From NCBI GenBank assembly GCA_013416795.1, contig RQSC01000025.1, forward strand, positions 98,327-133,831: a stretch of DNA of 35,505 nucleotides, given 5' to 3'. Position numbers and translations under genes: made by a program. The stretch is from Prasinococcaceae sp. CCMP 1430. Its lineage: Eukaryota > Prasinodermophyta > Palmophyllophyceae > Prasinococcales > Prasinococcaceae. Below are positions 10,896 through 20,697 of the stretch, in pieces (positions within the stretch are counted from its first letter, which is position 1; every line of letters starts with the position of its first letter). The notes beneath the pieces were generated by a model. It did not search any database. It had not been told where the DNA came from and saw nothing but the letters and a program-made list of their open reading frames with translations.

Positions 10896-13800
10896 ATGCC
10901 GTGGCGGCGGCGACGCGGCGCGGGTAGCGACGCGGCTCGGGGAGGGAGGGCGACAGGCACGACGCTGGCGCGCTGTGCGGTCGCTGCCGCAGCCGTGGCG
11001 GCGGCCGAGCGTGCGTTGGCCGCTGCTGCAGACAAAGCACCCGCTGCCTCGCATCGGCATGATAAGGCGGCGCCCGACGATGCGGCGGCGCAAGCGATTT
11101 TTTTCCCCCTCTCCGTGAACGCGTCGGAGTTGACCACGGGCATCGGCAGCGAGGAGTCTGAGGAACACGCCAATCTCGCGGCGAATATCACGCTCTCCGC
11201 ACCGCTGGTCACCGCAGTAATCGACGCGCCCGCTGCGACCTCGCCCCTGGACTCGCCTGGCGACTTTGAGCTCGTGACACGTGCACCGCAGGCTTCGCAG
11301 CCGTCGGCGGCCTTCCATCCAGCGTCTGGCACGGTGGAAGAGATGGCGGCGCGCAGGACGATCGTGGTGTTCCAGTCGGACATCGTCAGCGATGAGGACC
11401 TAGGGAGCTTATGCACCGGTCGACTTCCAGACACATGGGAAGACAGAGTGCTGGAAGAGCCACCTGCCGAGGGCGTCTCGAGGCAATGCAGCGAGGCGCT
11501 GCCCGAGATCGTGCGGCGAAAGCCGGAGCGGGTGGCGTGCGACGAGGCGGCGTGCTGCAGACGCACCTTCGACCCACTGCTGCTGCTGGGTGTGACGATC
11601 GAGGGACCTGCGCCAGCGGTGGATGCGTGGCTTTTCTGCAGCGGGGAGTACGTACTCTTTACGGAACCGGATGCCGTGGTATTAGGGCCGTCGCTCGGAC
11701 GCCCACCAATGAGCGACCCAAGCGGGGGTGCGGACGGGGGCGGCAATGTCAGCAGCGGGAGCGGGCCTGACAGCACTGATGCGAATGATGGTCCGACAGT
11801 TGCGAATACGGAAGAGCCCGAGGCCGAGCCCGCGCCCGAGCCCGAGCTCGAGCCCGAGCCCGAGCCCGCGCCTGAGCCCGAGTCGACCCTCATGTTTTCT
11901 CCTCCGTCGCCCTCATTTGCACCCACACCTACACCAGCGGGGTCACCCATGCTCGTGCCCGAGCCCGAGCCCGTCTCCGTCCCCGAGCCCGAGCCCGAGC
12001 CTGTCTCCATCCCCGAGCCCGAGCCCATCCCCGCCGCTTTGCCCGAGCCTCCGCCCGTGCCCGTCCCCGAGGCCCCGCCCGCGCCCTTGACAGAGCCTCC
12101 GCCAGCGCCCGGGCACGCGGTCGAGCAAAAGGCCGAGGAGGAGCCCGAGATCCAAGACAAAGACGCCGCAACCGATGACGCGGGAGCTCCAGACGAGAAT
12201 GCACTGAGCGAGGACACACACTTGGGACGCCGAGCGCTGCTGACGCACACCCATGACTCCCCCAGCCTCGAGGCACAGGCCGGCGATGCCGTCGACAACC
12301 TGCTCGCGTCGCCCACCTGCCAGGACCCGTCCACGACCTCGTGGGCGCTGGATAGGATGGACCAGCGGCGGCGGCCTGACCTGCAAGCTCCCGCGAGGTA
12401 TCGTGGGCTCGGCTGCGAGAGCGAGAGCGCGGCACCGAGCGGCGGCGGCGGCGGACCCGAGCTGCAGAACGCGACTGGCTTGGGGGTGTTCATCTATGTC
12501 ATCGACACCGGCGTGGACGCGCTTCATGCGGAGTTCCGCACGCAAGACGACAGGACGCGCACGGTCAAGGGCTACGACTACGTCGACGACATCGCCTCGG
12601 TGGTGGATTACGACGGGCACGGCACGGCGGTGGCTGCACTTGCCGCGGGCTCGACCACAGGCACGGCGCCGCGGGCAACGATCGTGCCGCTGCGCGCGCT
12701 GTCGAGGGGCACTGGGCTGAGTTCGCACCTCATATTGGCGCTCCAAATGGTCGCGACAGAGCATCACTTTCGGCCAGAGAATCCTTCGCTGGTGGTCATG
12801 TCGTTCACGACCCCAGCGAGCAACTCGCTCGCTCTGGCCAAAGCGATTGAGCGCGTCGTGGCGCTTGGGGTGACCATCGTCGCGGCGGCGGGGCAGACAA
12901 TCTTTGGCCCGGGAAGCGATGCGTGCGATGTCACACCCGGTGGGCTGGATTCCGTGATCACAGTGAGCGGCTCGACGCCAGGCGATGAGTTCATGAACCA
13001 CGCGAATATGGGCCCCTGCGTCGACTTGTTTGCGCCGGCGGTGGACGTGCGAACGGCGTGCACGCGAAACTCAGCCTGCGAGGAGGTGCCGCCGGACGTG
13101 CCGGGCCTGAGCTCAGCCGGGTCGAGCGGCGTGGACCTCTCGTCGCAGGTGTTTCGCACGGGGCATTCGATCCCGTCCGGAGCAAGTGCGAACATGACCA
13201 CGGGATATGCCTCCGTGACAGGCACGTCGTTCGCCACGCCGCTCGTGGCGGGCGTCGTCGCCAGAGTGCTTTCCCGCTATCCCTTCGCACAACCGGCGGA
13301 GATCAAGGCGTTCCTGAAGCTGCACGCGACGCGCGGGGCCATCCGAAGCGCTCCTCCCCAGATGGGCGCAGGTGACAGGAACGTCACCACGAACCTGCTC
13401 GTCCATACCTTGCTCGAGAGCGAGAAGCTCGCGGCCATCCCGTCGCTGGTGTCCCAGTGGCGCTGCTTGACGCATCCGGAGTGTCACGCCACCCTGTACG
13501 GCGAGGACGAAGCGGCAGACGCGACAGGCGACGACTCGCAGGGCGCCGCGCAAGGCCAAGGGGGTGAGAGCGAGGCCGCCGCGGGCCTCGACGCGAGCGC
13601 CATGACGCCCACGAAGGACGAGAAGCCGGAGATGGACTTAATTGGCACCGCGTGGTCCGAAGAGATATCGCCCAGTGCGTTGCCCACGTTCGCATCGACG
13701 CCGCTCGGCACGCGTGTGGCGGTCGAGGGCGGCCTGGTCAGGGACGGAAAGGTGCAGGGCGTCTACGAGCTCGTCGACGGCCAGGAGGAGGGCGCGGGCT

Positions 13801-15476
13801 TCCGGCTCTTTCGCTCGAACCGGGCGGACCAGCGCAGGTATCGGCTGTATTTGTACGCCGCATTCGTGGCGTCCATGCCGGCGTGTTCGCCTGAATCCCT
13901 ACAGGTGTGCCTCGTGATCGACCATGACACCGACCCCACCAACGGCGTCATCGCCGTCAACCCGGACGCGATACCCTCCCCCACGTCGAAGAGCAAGGCC
14001 GACGGGAGTCGTATGGCTCTCAGCGATGGCGACTCGCTGGGCGCGATCGCCGCGGCGGCCGCGTCCATCGATGTGGGTAACTCGCGCGCCGTGTGTCCGT
14101 TGTCGTGGTACAGCCTGAGCGCATCGAAGGACGTCGTCGTGCCCGGCGCCCCACCCCGATGGGTGCAAGACCCCATCTTCATCACGCACGCAAACGCGCC
14201 GTGCGACACGGCGCTGACGGTGCGTGCACTCGGCAACGATGGCAACGCGTCGACGGGCACGGCGGAGGTGGATGCGCTCCACGGCGTGGCGCTCAACTCG
14301 CTGTACCACCCGGGCGCCGCACAGCAGCACGGCGGCGGTGCCGGGAGTCACGACGGCGTCATGACGGGGGAAGGCAATGCGAGCGAGACGACCGCCGGAG
14401 GGCAGCTCGCGTTCACTGCCAGTTCCGAGCTGTCCGCGTTTCGGGAGAGCGCAGCAGCCTCGAACGACGAGCGCGCGACCTACGTGCTGCGATACGTCAG
14501 CGGAAGCGATGCCGGCTCGGGCATCGGCGAGGTCGGCGAAGAGTGCCAGGCGGCCGGGGGTTGCTTGACCATCCTCTCCGCTGCCGAGAGTGAAGAGGGC
14601 GAACCCGCCGGGCATCACAAGCTGGGCACGGCGGCCCCCAGCGTGACCCTCCTCGCGTACTTGCCAGCGGCAGAGGACAGCGATGGTGCACGGAGCGCTC
14701 TGCGGGCAGCGTCGGCGTCAGTCTTTGGGGCTGAGTGGAAGGTCTTGACGGGATCCCCTCAACAAGGGCGCCCTCAGTCAATCGCGCACGCCGGACAGAA
14801 CGGCACCGACCTCGACGGGTCGGCGGCAGGGCACGGCGGGGAGGTAGAAGACTCTCACGACGCCGGACCGCACTATTCCCCTCGGCGCCTCGAGACGAAA
14901 TGCTGGCCGGACAGGAGGACGCCGTGCACCGCCCTGCGCGTGGAGGGCTCGGGCGTGTTCGGGGGTCGCTTCAATGGACTGTACGTGCTGCACGGCTTCT
15001 TTAGCGGCGGTGGGGACGGCGGCGGCGGCGGCCTCATGGCCAATGGCTCCCTTCCGAAGGGCAACAAGACCGAGACCAGCTCGGCGTCCACGATGCTCGT
15101 CGTGCGCAGCACGCCCGATATGCTGCCGGACGACTGCGCCGCAAACGACTGCGCGCACCGCCATGGGCCGGTGTTCAAAGCGATCAATCAGACCACGGGC
15201 GATCCTCGGGCGTACCTGTACGCCTCGGGCCGCTGGTTTGGTCGCTGGGTGATAGACGAGGACGCCGACGAGTCCAATGGCGTGTGGGGGGTGGGCTACG
15301 GCACCACGCCGAACTCGACTATCGCGGACAGGCGCTATGCATTCAGCGCGGCGCTTGGGGCGGTCTTCGCGCGCGACAACGCCAAGCCGACGACCTGGGC
15401 GATGCGCACCCAAGAGCGCGAGCACGCGGGCGAGCCGTGGGAGCTCGAGCAGCTCGAGGTGCGCTGCGAGGGGTGA
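10896..15476 (+). CDS. Subtilisin-like serine protease (peptidase S8) with Glu-Pro-rich linker and repeated C-terminal module
   Basis: This is a 1,526-residue single-exon protein. The N-terminus is Arg-rich followed by an Ala-rich segment that could be a weak signal anchor. Residues about 305-410 are a Glu-Pro repeat linker. The S8 domain spans about 520-820: catalytic Asp 537 (VIDTGVD), His 575 (DGHGTAVA) and Ser 778 (GTSFATP) are all present. The position that normally holds the oxyanion-hole Asn (AAGN) reads AAAGQT, with Gln at 667. After the protease domain comes a module at about 937-1025 (VQGVYELV ... YLYAAF ... VIDHDTDPTNGVIAV) and a related one at about 1344-1490 (FNGLYVLH ... YLYASGRWFGRWVIDEDADESNGVWGV). 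Cys-rich pairs and location suggest a secreted or surface enzyme. The physiological substrate is unknown. Confidence 0.9.
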   Translation: MPWRRRRGAGSDAARGGRATGTTLARCAVAAAAVAAAERALAAAADKAPAASHRHDKAAPDDAAAQAIFFPLSVNASELTTGIGSEESEEHANLAANITLSAPLVTAVIDAPAATSPLDSPGDFELVTRAPQASQPSAAFHPASGTVEEMAARRTIVVFQSDIVSDEDLGSLCTGRLPDTWEDRVLEEPPAEGVSRQCSEALPEIVRRKPERVACDEAACCRRTFDPLLLLGVTIEGPAPAVDAWLFCSGEYVLFTEPDAVVLGPSLGRPPMSDPSGGADGGGNVSSGSGPDSTDANDGPTVANTEEPEAEPAPEPELEPEPEPAPEPESTLMFSPPSPSFAPTPTPAGSPMLVPEPEPVSVPEPEPEPVSIPEPEPIPAALPEPPPVPVPEAPPAPLTEPPPAPGHAVEQKAEEEPEIQDKDAATDDAGAPDENALSEDTHLGRRALLTHTHDSPSLEAQAGDAVDNLLASPTCQDPSTTSWALDRMDQRRRPDLQAPARYRGLGCESESAAPSGGGGGPELQNATGLGVFIYVIDTGVDALHAEFRTQDDRTRTVKGYDYVDDIASVVDYDGHGTAVAALAAGSTTGTAPRATIVPLRALSRGTGLSSHLILALQMVATEHHFRPENPSLVVMSFTTPASNSLALAKAIERVVALGVTIVAAAGQTIFGPGSDACDVTPGGLDSVITVSGSTPGDEFMNHANMGPCVDLFAPAVDVRTACTRNSACEEVPPDVPGLSSAGSSGVDLSSQVFRTGHSIPSGASANMTTGYASVTGTSFATPLVAGVVARVLSRYPFAQPAEIKAFLKLHATRGAIRSAPPQMGAGDRNVTTNLLVHTLLESEKLAAIPSLVSQWRCLTHPECHATLYGEDEAADATGDDSQGAAQGQGGESEAAAGLDASAMTPTKDEKPEMDLIGTAWSEEISPSALPTFASTPLGTRVAVEGGLVRDGKVQGVYELVDGQEEGAGFRLFRSNRADQRRYRLYLYAAFVASMPACSPESLQVCLVIDHDTDPTNGVIAVNPDAIPSPTSKSKADGSRMALSDGDSLGAIAAAAASIDVGNSRAVCPLSWYSLSASKDVVVPGAPPRWVQDPIFITHANAPCDTALTVRALGNDGNASTGTAEVDALHGVALNSLYHPGAAQQHGGGAGSHDGVMTGEGNASETTAGGQLAFTASSELSAFRESAAASNDERATYVLRYVSGSDAGSGIGEVGEECQAAGGCLTILSAAESEEGEPAGHHKLGTAAPSVTLLAYLPAAEDSDGARSALRAASASVFGAEWKVLTGSPQQGRPQSIAHAGQNGTDLDGSAAGHGGEVEDSHDAGPHYSPRRLETKCWPDRRTPCTALRVEGSGVFGGRFNGLYVLHGFFSGGGDGGGGGLMANGSLPKGNKTETSSASTMLVVRSTPDMLPDDCAANDCAHRHGPVFKAINQTTGDPRAYLYASGRWFGRWVIDEDADESNGVWGVGYGTTPNSTIADRRYAFSAALGAVFARDNAKPTTWAMRTQEREHAGEPWELEQLEVRCEG

Positions 15477-15874
15477 CGTAAACAACAGAAAATAACACAG
15501 ACGCGCGCGAAAAAGAGCCTCGCTCGCGTGCGCGCTAATTTTTTTTTGAGGTGGACGGTGCGCGCTCGACGCCGCGCGCCGCCCACGACCCCCTCTCCAT
15601 CCCTTGCCGCACGACGGCCGTGGCCTGCGCCGCCGCCGTGCGGGACCCCCGGCGGATTCGCAGCCGCATCGCTCTCGTTTCTCCCTCGGCTCCACAGCGC
15701 CCGCGCGCTTCCGCTGAACGAGGAAGAAGCTTCTTACTGTTTTCAGGCGCCTTCGAAGCGATCGATTCGCGGGACATTTAAAAAAAAACACGTGAGAGGG
15801 GGTGCGGAGGGGCGCGGCAGCATGGCCATCGCTGGCACACATTGGAGGCGCCGCGCGGCGCCGCCGCGGCGGGC
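15477..15874. promoter_or_regulatory. Intergenic region with G-box upstream of RpiB-type gene
   Basis: This 398-base gap has no convincing gene. A T run lies at about 15539-15547. Near its end TTTAAAAAAAAA (from 15777) runs directly into the palindrome CACGTG (15789-15794), about 80 bases before the ATG at 15875. The pair looks like a TATA-type element beside a G-box/E-box, but this is inference from sequence only. Confidence 0.45.
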
Positions 15875-16544
15875 ATGGAGGTGTACCTCGCGAGCGACGC
15901 CTTCGGCTCCGACCTGCGCGCCGCCGTGAGGGAGCGCCTCGAGGCGCAGGACCGCGTGTGCCGGGTGATCGACCTGGGGGAGGCCGCGTACTACGACGCG
16001 GCCGCGGCGGTGGCGCGCGCGGTGGCGGAGCGGCGGCTGGCGCGCGGCGTGCTCGTGTGCGGCACGGGCGCCGGCGTGTGCATGGTCGCCAACAAGCACC
16101 CGGGCGTGATGGCCGTCCTCGCGCGCGACGCGGACGACGCGGCCGAGGCGAGGAGCATCAGCGGCGCGAACGTGCTCTGCCTGGGGCAGATGCGCACCTC
16201 GCCAGACGTGGCCGGGGCGTGCGTCGACGCCTTCCTGGGCACTGGGGTGGGAGCCCCGTGCCGCGCCAGCGGTGGGGGCGCCTGGTCAGGTGCGTGTTGC
16301 TCGCGCGCGCACGGCGCACCGTCCTCAGAAGAGCTGACCCACGCCCGAGCGCGTCGTCGCCGCGTAAAATGCCGATTACAACGCAGCCGAGATCGAAGGC
16401 TTCATCGCGCAGAGCACCGGCGGTGCGAGCGGCGCGGAGGCCTTCCGACCCGAGGGGGCCCTGGCGACTTGCTGCGCGTCGCTCGCGGCGGCCGGCGGCG
16501 CGCCCTCTGAGGGCGTGGCAGCGGACGCATCGCGCGACGGCTGA
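15875..16544 (+). CDS. rpiB: RpiB/LacAB-type sugar-phosphate isomerase (two exons)
   Basis: RpiB interconverts ribose 5-phosphate and ribulose 5-phosphate in the pentose phosphate and Calvin pathways. Exon 1 is 15875-16289 and exon 2 is 16387-16544, joined in phase 1 across an intron with donor GTGCGT and acceptor GCAG. The conserved core is intact: VYLASDAFGSDLR at the start, the catalytic-Cys loop VLVCGTGAGVCMVANKHPGV with Cys near residue 62, and ARSISGANVLCLGQ. The second exon (EIEGFIAQSTGGASGAEAF...) is an Ala-rich tail not typical of bacterial RpiB. ATG 15875 is chosen because MEVYLASD aligns with the family start and the earlier ATG (15822) is out of frame. Other LacAB-family sugar-phosphate substrates remain possible. 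Confidence 0.85.
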
Positions 16545-16591
16545 GGCGACCACAGTCGACGAGTGAGGCACCAACACGAAGTAATAAGCGA

Positions 16592-16616
16592 GTACACTGT
16601 ACATGTATATATATAT
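16592..16616. promoter_or_regulatory. UGUA-rich palindromic 3' end element
   Basis: GTACACTGTACATGTATA followed by an AT run lies about 50 bases after the RpiB stop, in the 143-base convergent gap with the ABC transporter gene. It resembles the element directly after the deoxyhypusine synthase stop at 29120-29140. TGTA motifs are known polyadenylation elements in many eukaryotes, so a 3'-end role is inferred. Confidence 0.4.
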
Positions 16617-16687
16617 GGTCGCGACGCGTGCGGGCGCGAGCAACCCCCTTTTCACTCCTCTCTGGCTGGCGCGGCGCCACTGCTACG

Positions 16688-18044
16688 CTACGCGCTGTCC
16701 ATCGCCGAGCCGTCTGGCGGGGTGCTGCTGCCCGCAGTGCTGGCGATGCTGGCATCGGCGGCGCTCTCTCCCGCGGGGTCGGGCGCGAGGCCTCCGCTCG
16801 CGGCCGCCGCCACCTCAGCTGCGCTCTGTGGCAGCCCGGCGTCGTCGCGGGCGGGGTCCAACTCTGTCAACGACGCGGCCGAGCCTTCTTCGCCGCCGAT
16901 CATCTGCCTCCGCACCAGATTGGAGTACGGCCCGCCCTCGTTGGCCAGCAGCTCCGCGTGCGTGCCCTGCTCCAGCAGACGGCCCTTTGAGAAGACCGAT
17001 ATGGCGTCGCTGTCGATGACCGTGGCCAGTCTGTGCGCCACCACGATGGTCGTGCGCCCCTCTTGCAGCGTGTCGAGCGCATCCTGCACGAGCGCCTCCG
17101 ACTCGGCGTCCAGGGCACTCGTCGCCTCGTCCAGGAGCAGCACGCGCGGGGACCGTATGATGGCGCGAGCGATCGCGATGCGCTGCTTCTGCCCGCCGCT
17201 CAGCTGCGTGCCGCGCTCGCCCACGAGGGTCTCGTAGCCGTCCGGGAGGGCAGTCACGAACGAGTGCGCGTTCGCGGCCCGCGCCGCCTCCTCGATCTCG
17301 GCCTCGCTGGCCGTCGGCTTCCCGTACATGATGTTCGCCCGGACGCTCCCCGAAAAGAGCACGGGCTCTTGCGCCACCAGCCCCAGGTTAGAGCGCAACC
17401 AGTCCTGCGAGAGCCCCCTGAGGTCGTTGTCGTCCAGCCGGATCGCGCCGGCGACGGGGTCGTAGAAGCGCAAGAGCAGGCGGATGATGGTGCTCTTGCC
17501 GCTGCCGCTCGCGCCCACCAGGCTCATCTTCTGGCCGGGCGCCACGCGCATGCTCACGCCACGGAGGACCATCTGCTCCGGCCGAGCCGGGTAGAAGAAG
17601 TGCACGTCCTGCAGCTCCACCGCGCCCCTGAAGTCGCCCTTGGGCACCGCTATCCCGCTCCGGCTGTCGCCCATGGCCGGTTCTCGCGCCAGGAGCGCGA
17701 AGACGCGCTCGCTCGCGCCGAGAGCCTGAGCGAAGGACACGAAGAGGCCCGCGAGGAACCCGAACGAGCTGGCGATCTGGATGGCGTACAGCAGGAAGCC
17801 GCTCAGCCCGCCGGCGGTGATCTGGTCCGCCAGCACGAGGCGCCCGCCCTGCTCAGGCCAATGAGAGTGACGGCGGGGGGTGGGCGGATGGGGTGGGCGG
17901 GATTTGCGTCAGAGGGAGTGTCAGCGCTCGCGCGTTGCACGGAGGGCCACTCGCTCTCGCTCGCTGCGCAACCCCGAAGGGGACGCTGCGCGTGCGAGCG
18001 ACCAAAAGCTCACGACGTGTCAGAGCGCACGCGCGCGCGCGCGA

Positions 18045-18086
<42 letters not shown>

Positions 18087-19649
18087 CGCGCGCGGACGCA
18101 CGTAGGCCAGCACGAGCACCAGCGTGCCGAACGAAGCCGCATACGTAATGCCCTGGAACCCAGCGCCGGCGATGGTCATGCTCTTCCCGAGCGTCAGCGT
18201 GCTCAGTATGGCGGACGTGTACTCCCGGCAGGCGGTTCTCTCCGCGGCAAAGGCCTTCACCGTCCTCACGTTCGAGAGGGACTCCTCCGCCCTCGTGGCG
18301 GCCTTGGCCAGCTGGTCCTGGAACGCCTTGCGATAGGTGCGTATGTACCTGCCGAAGACGACCATCGAGACGGCGAGGATGGGCACGGACGTGACGACGA
18401 GCAGCGTGAGGCGCCAGGACGAGTAGGCCATGAGCACCATCGAGCCGATGATCTGAATTGCGTACCGGAAGAGCATCGACACGTTGGCCGTCGCGGCGTC
18501 CTGCAGAGTCTCGGTGTCGGAGCCGAGGCGGGAGATGAGGTCGCCCGTCTTCTCCGTGTCGAAGAAGGCGATGTCCTGGCGCACGATCGACCTGAAGAGC
18601 GAGTTGCGCAGCCTCGCCACGACGCGCTGGCCCGCGTAGTTGAAGCAGAACGCCCGAATGGACGTGGTGACGGCCGAGCCGACCACCACGAGCGTGAGCA
18701 CCAGTATGGCGACGTTCAGGCCGTGGATGGCCTCCTCGTGCGTGCGCGTGTCGGCGTTGGTGGCGACCGCGTCGATGACCCTCGCGACGCAGAGGGGAAG
18801 GGCGAGCGAGCCTCCCTGGCCCAGCAGCAGCATGACGAAGCCGAGCGCCAGGAGCCCCCCCTCGGGCTTGGCGAGCGCCAGCAGCCGGCGCATCGTGGAG
18901 CGAGCGCGCCCGCTGGACTCGCGCGCGCGCTCGATGGCCGCGGCCGCCTCGGCTGCGCCGCCCGCCTCGGCCTCCCCGAACAGGTCGTCGTCGCTCCTGC
19001 CGTCGGAACCGTCCGCGTCGTCGTCGGCCTCGCTCCCCGCGCCGGCCACCGCGAGCGGCATCGCGCAGCAGACGTGCGCCACGCTGAAGACCAGGGCGAG
19101 GATCGCGAGGGCGAGGTCCATGCCGTCGCACTCGGGGCGCGTCGTCGTCGCGTGCTTCTCCACGCGCAGGATGCACACGATCGCCGACGCCACGGACGTG
19201 CCGAGCGCGCCTGCGAGCAGGACCATCGCGAGGACGAGGCAGACCATGGCGGAGCGCGCGGCCTTCTTCCGGGCGCTCGGCGTCAGCGCGCTCGCGACGC
19301 CGGCGAGCGCGACGCGCGCCAGCCCGAGGACCAGCAGCGCGAAGGCGCCCCCGAAGCGATTGTGGCTGGGCTCGAGCATCTCCGCGGCGCACGAGCGGCG
19401 GACGAGCGCCACCGTGGCCAGGGACAGCCCGTCCGCGGCTGCCACGGACGACGCGATTGTGACCGCCCAGCCGCCGCGCGCGCGGCGGAGCGGCGCCGCG
19501 CCCGCCGCATTATTGTCCGCGGCGGAGGAGGGGGACCTCAGCACGCTTGAGTTGCTGCCGTTGCTGGGGAGGAGCGCCTCCCGCGCGCCTTCGTCGCCGC
19601 CGTCCCGCGCGGCGAAGTCCCAGTCGCGGCGGCGGCTCGAAGGCCCCAT
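16688..19649 (-). CDS. Half-size ABC exporter, ABCB/TAP-like (two exons)
   Basis: This is a membrane exporter half-molecule that should work as a dimer. Exon 1 is 19649-18102 and exon 2 is 17848-16688 (reverse strand), joined in phase 0 for 902 residues. The splice reads LVLAYV|GGRLVLADQITAG, as expected for the family. The N-terminal 190 residues hold several hydrophobic segments, an extra TMD0-like region. An acidic linker (EADDDADGSDGRSDDD) follows, then a six-helix core (FFDTEKTGDLISRLGSD, SNVRTVKAFAAE). The nucleotide-binding domain has Walker A GASGSGKST, signature LSGGQKQRIAIARAI and Walker B VLLLDEATSALDAE, all intact. The closest types are TAP/ABCB8-10 or plant ABCB27-like transporters of mitochondria or vacuoles; the substrate cannot be read from sequence. 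The tail is Ala/Ser-rich. Confidence 0.94.
18047..18086. repeat. 40-base G homopolymer (C on the transcript) inside the ABC transporter intron
   Basis: An unbroken run of 40 G on the plus strand, flanked by a GC/GA alternating tract (about 18026-18046) and GCGCGCG, lies within intron 17849-18101. In the transcript it is a C40 tract beginning about 15 bases after the GTGCGT donor. The run length may be approximate because homopolymers this long are hard to sequence. Confidence 0.9.
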
Positions 19650-20155
19650 CTAGAGTAGCCCCAGCGCCGCGTATGAGCAATGTGGTAGCTGGTCTCTGAG
19701 CGGTGCCGCGCCGGCGCGGCGCGGCGCCGCGCGAAAGCCTTTCCCTGTCCCGCTCGCCTGCGGGCTGCCACAGCGTGCGTGGGCGCGTGGGCCCTCCGGC
19801 GGCGCGACCCCGCGCCGCGGCGCCGCGCGCGCGCCCTGTGGCGCGCACTTCTCGCGCGATCGGCGGAGCGCGCGGAAAAAAAAAACATTGTGTATTGGGG
19901 TTTGATAGTTTAGGGTTTAAGTCAACGCGTTGTGGGCAGGGGCGCGCTCGGCTTGTGTACAGGGTGCCACAGCGCCCGCCCGCCCGCCCGGGAGGGGGTG
20001 TTCCGGATCGCGCACCCGTCTTTCCCGCGCCTGTGCCGTGTGGGCCGGTGAGAAAACAAAGGAAATGTGCGCAAAAAGCAACACCATCCGACCCTCAAGA
20101 TAATGGTGTCATTTACCCACGGGCGATCAATTACATGAGGCTTGCCTCGCCACAT

Positions 20156-20379
20156 ACAATCTGATGGTACTGTACAGCACCAGTTGGAATCATACGATGG
20201 CAAGTTTAACGCCCAGCAAATGCTTCGCAAAGTTTTCACCCTGGAGAGAAGCGGGCGCGGGGCGCGAGCGCGAAGCCCCGCCGCGGACCCAGGAATCGCA
20301 CGGACGCGGAGCGCTGTGGAGGTGGGCTTCCCGAACGCATCTGCCATCCGATGGTACTGTACTGTGCCATCGATGGTAC
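20156..20379. repeat. Palindromic motif copies upstream of the WD40 gene
   Basis: ACAATCTGATGGTAC (from 20156) and GCCATCCGATGGTAC (from 20343) each differ by one base from ACCATCNGATGGT. CCATCGATGG at 20367-20376 is a further palindrome followed by TAC. They belong to the same motif family as the clusters at 10121-10329 and 25017-25049, with weaker symmetry. Confidence 0.6.
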
Positions 20380-20508
20380 ACATGGAACTGAACTGGAACT
20401 GCTTTCGCGATGCCGATTCCGCACCTCCATCGATCCATGGGAGAGTGGCGAGAGGGCCCTGACGAAACGACCCTCGAGGGCCGCTGCTGGGTCGCACCAC
20501 CCTTTGCA

Positions 20509-20563
20509 TTTTGATGTGGGCGCTGTCGTTTCGCGTGCGCGTTCGCGGGCGATGTGACAGCGG
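20509..20563 (+). promoter_or_regulatory. Upstream block shared with the ankyrin-repeat gene
   Basis: TTTTGATGTGGGC, then TCGTTTCGCG, ending in CGATGTGACAGCGG (20550-20563) and followed by a T-rich GGGGCTTTTTT step and a GC-alternating tract. The same order, with an identical 14-base CGATGTGACAGCGG, occurs at 29166-29216. Here the 14-mer begins 148 bases before the chosen ATG. A shared promoter is inferred. Confidence 0.65.
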
Positions 20564-20697
20564 GGCTTTTTTGTGCGCGCGCGGCCGCGCGGCCGCGCGG
20601 CGGCGGCGGTGGCGGCGCCAGTGGCGCCACTGCGCGTGCAGCTGGCGGCCAAGGACAGGTGACCACTGCGCGCGCGCGGGGAGGCCCAGGACAGGCG

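Larger units (their letters stand above)
19650..20697. promoter_or_regulatory. Divergent spacer between ABC transporter and WD40 genes
   Basis: This 1 kb region has no convincing gene. It contains an A10 run near 19876, a telomere-like TTTAGGGTTTA at 19909-19919, an AT-richer island at about 20040-20230, and palindromic half-sites at 20156-20168 and 20343-20379. A block at 20509-20563 is shared with the ankyrin gene upstream region. Long open frames on the minus strand here run on from antisense of the WD40 repeats and are not taken as genes. Confidence 0.55.

Noticed and set aside
10324-11118. Plus-strand frame across the promoter and start of the protease gene
   Set aside because: Arg/Gly/Ala-rich, overlaps the palindrome cluster and the protease start in another frame; no conserved segment.
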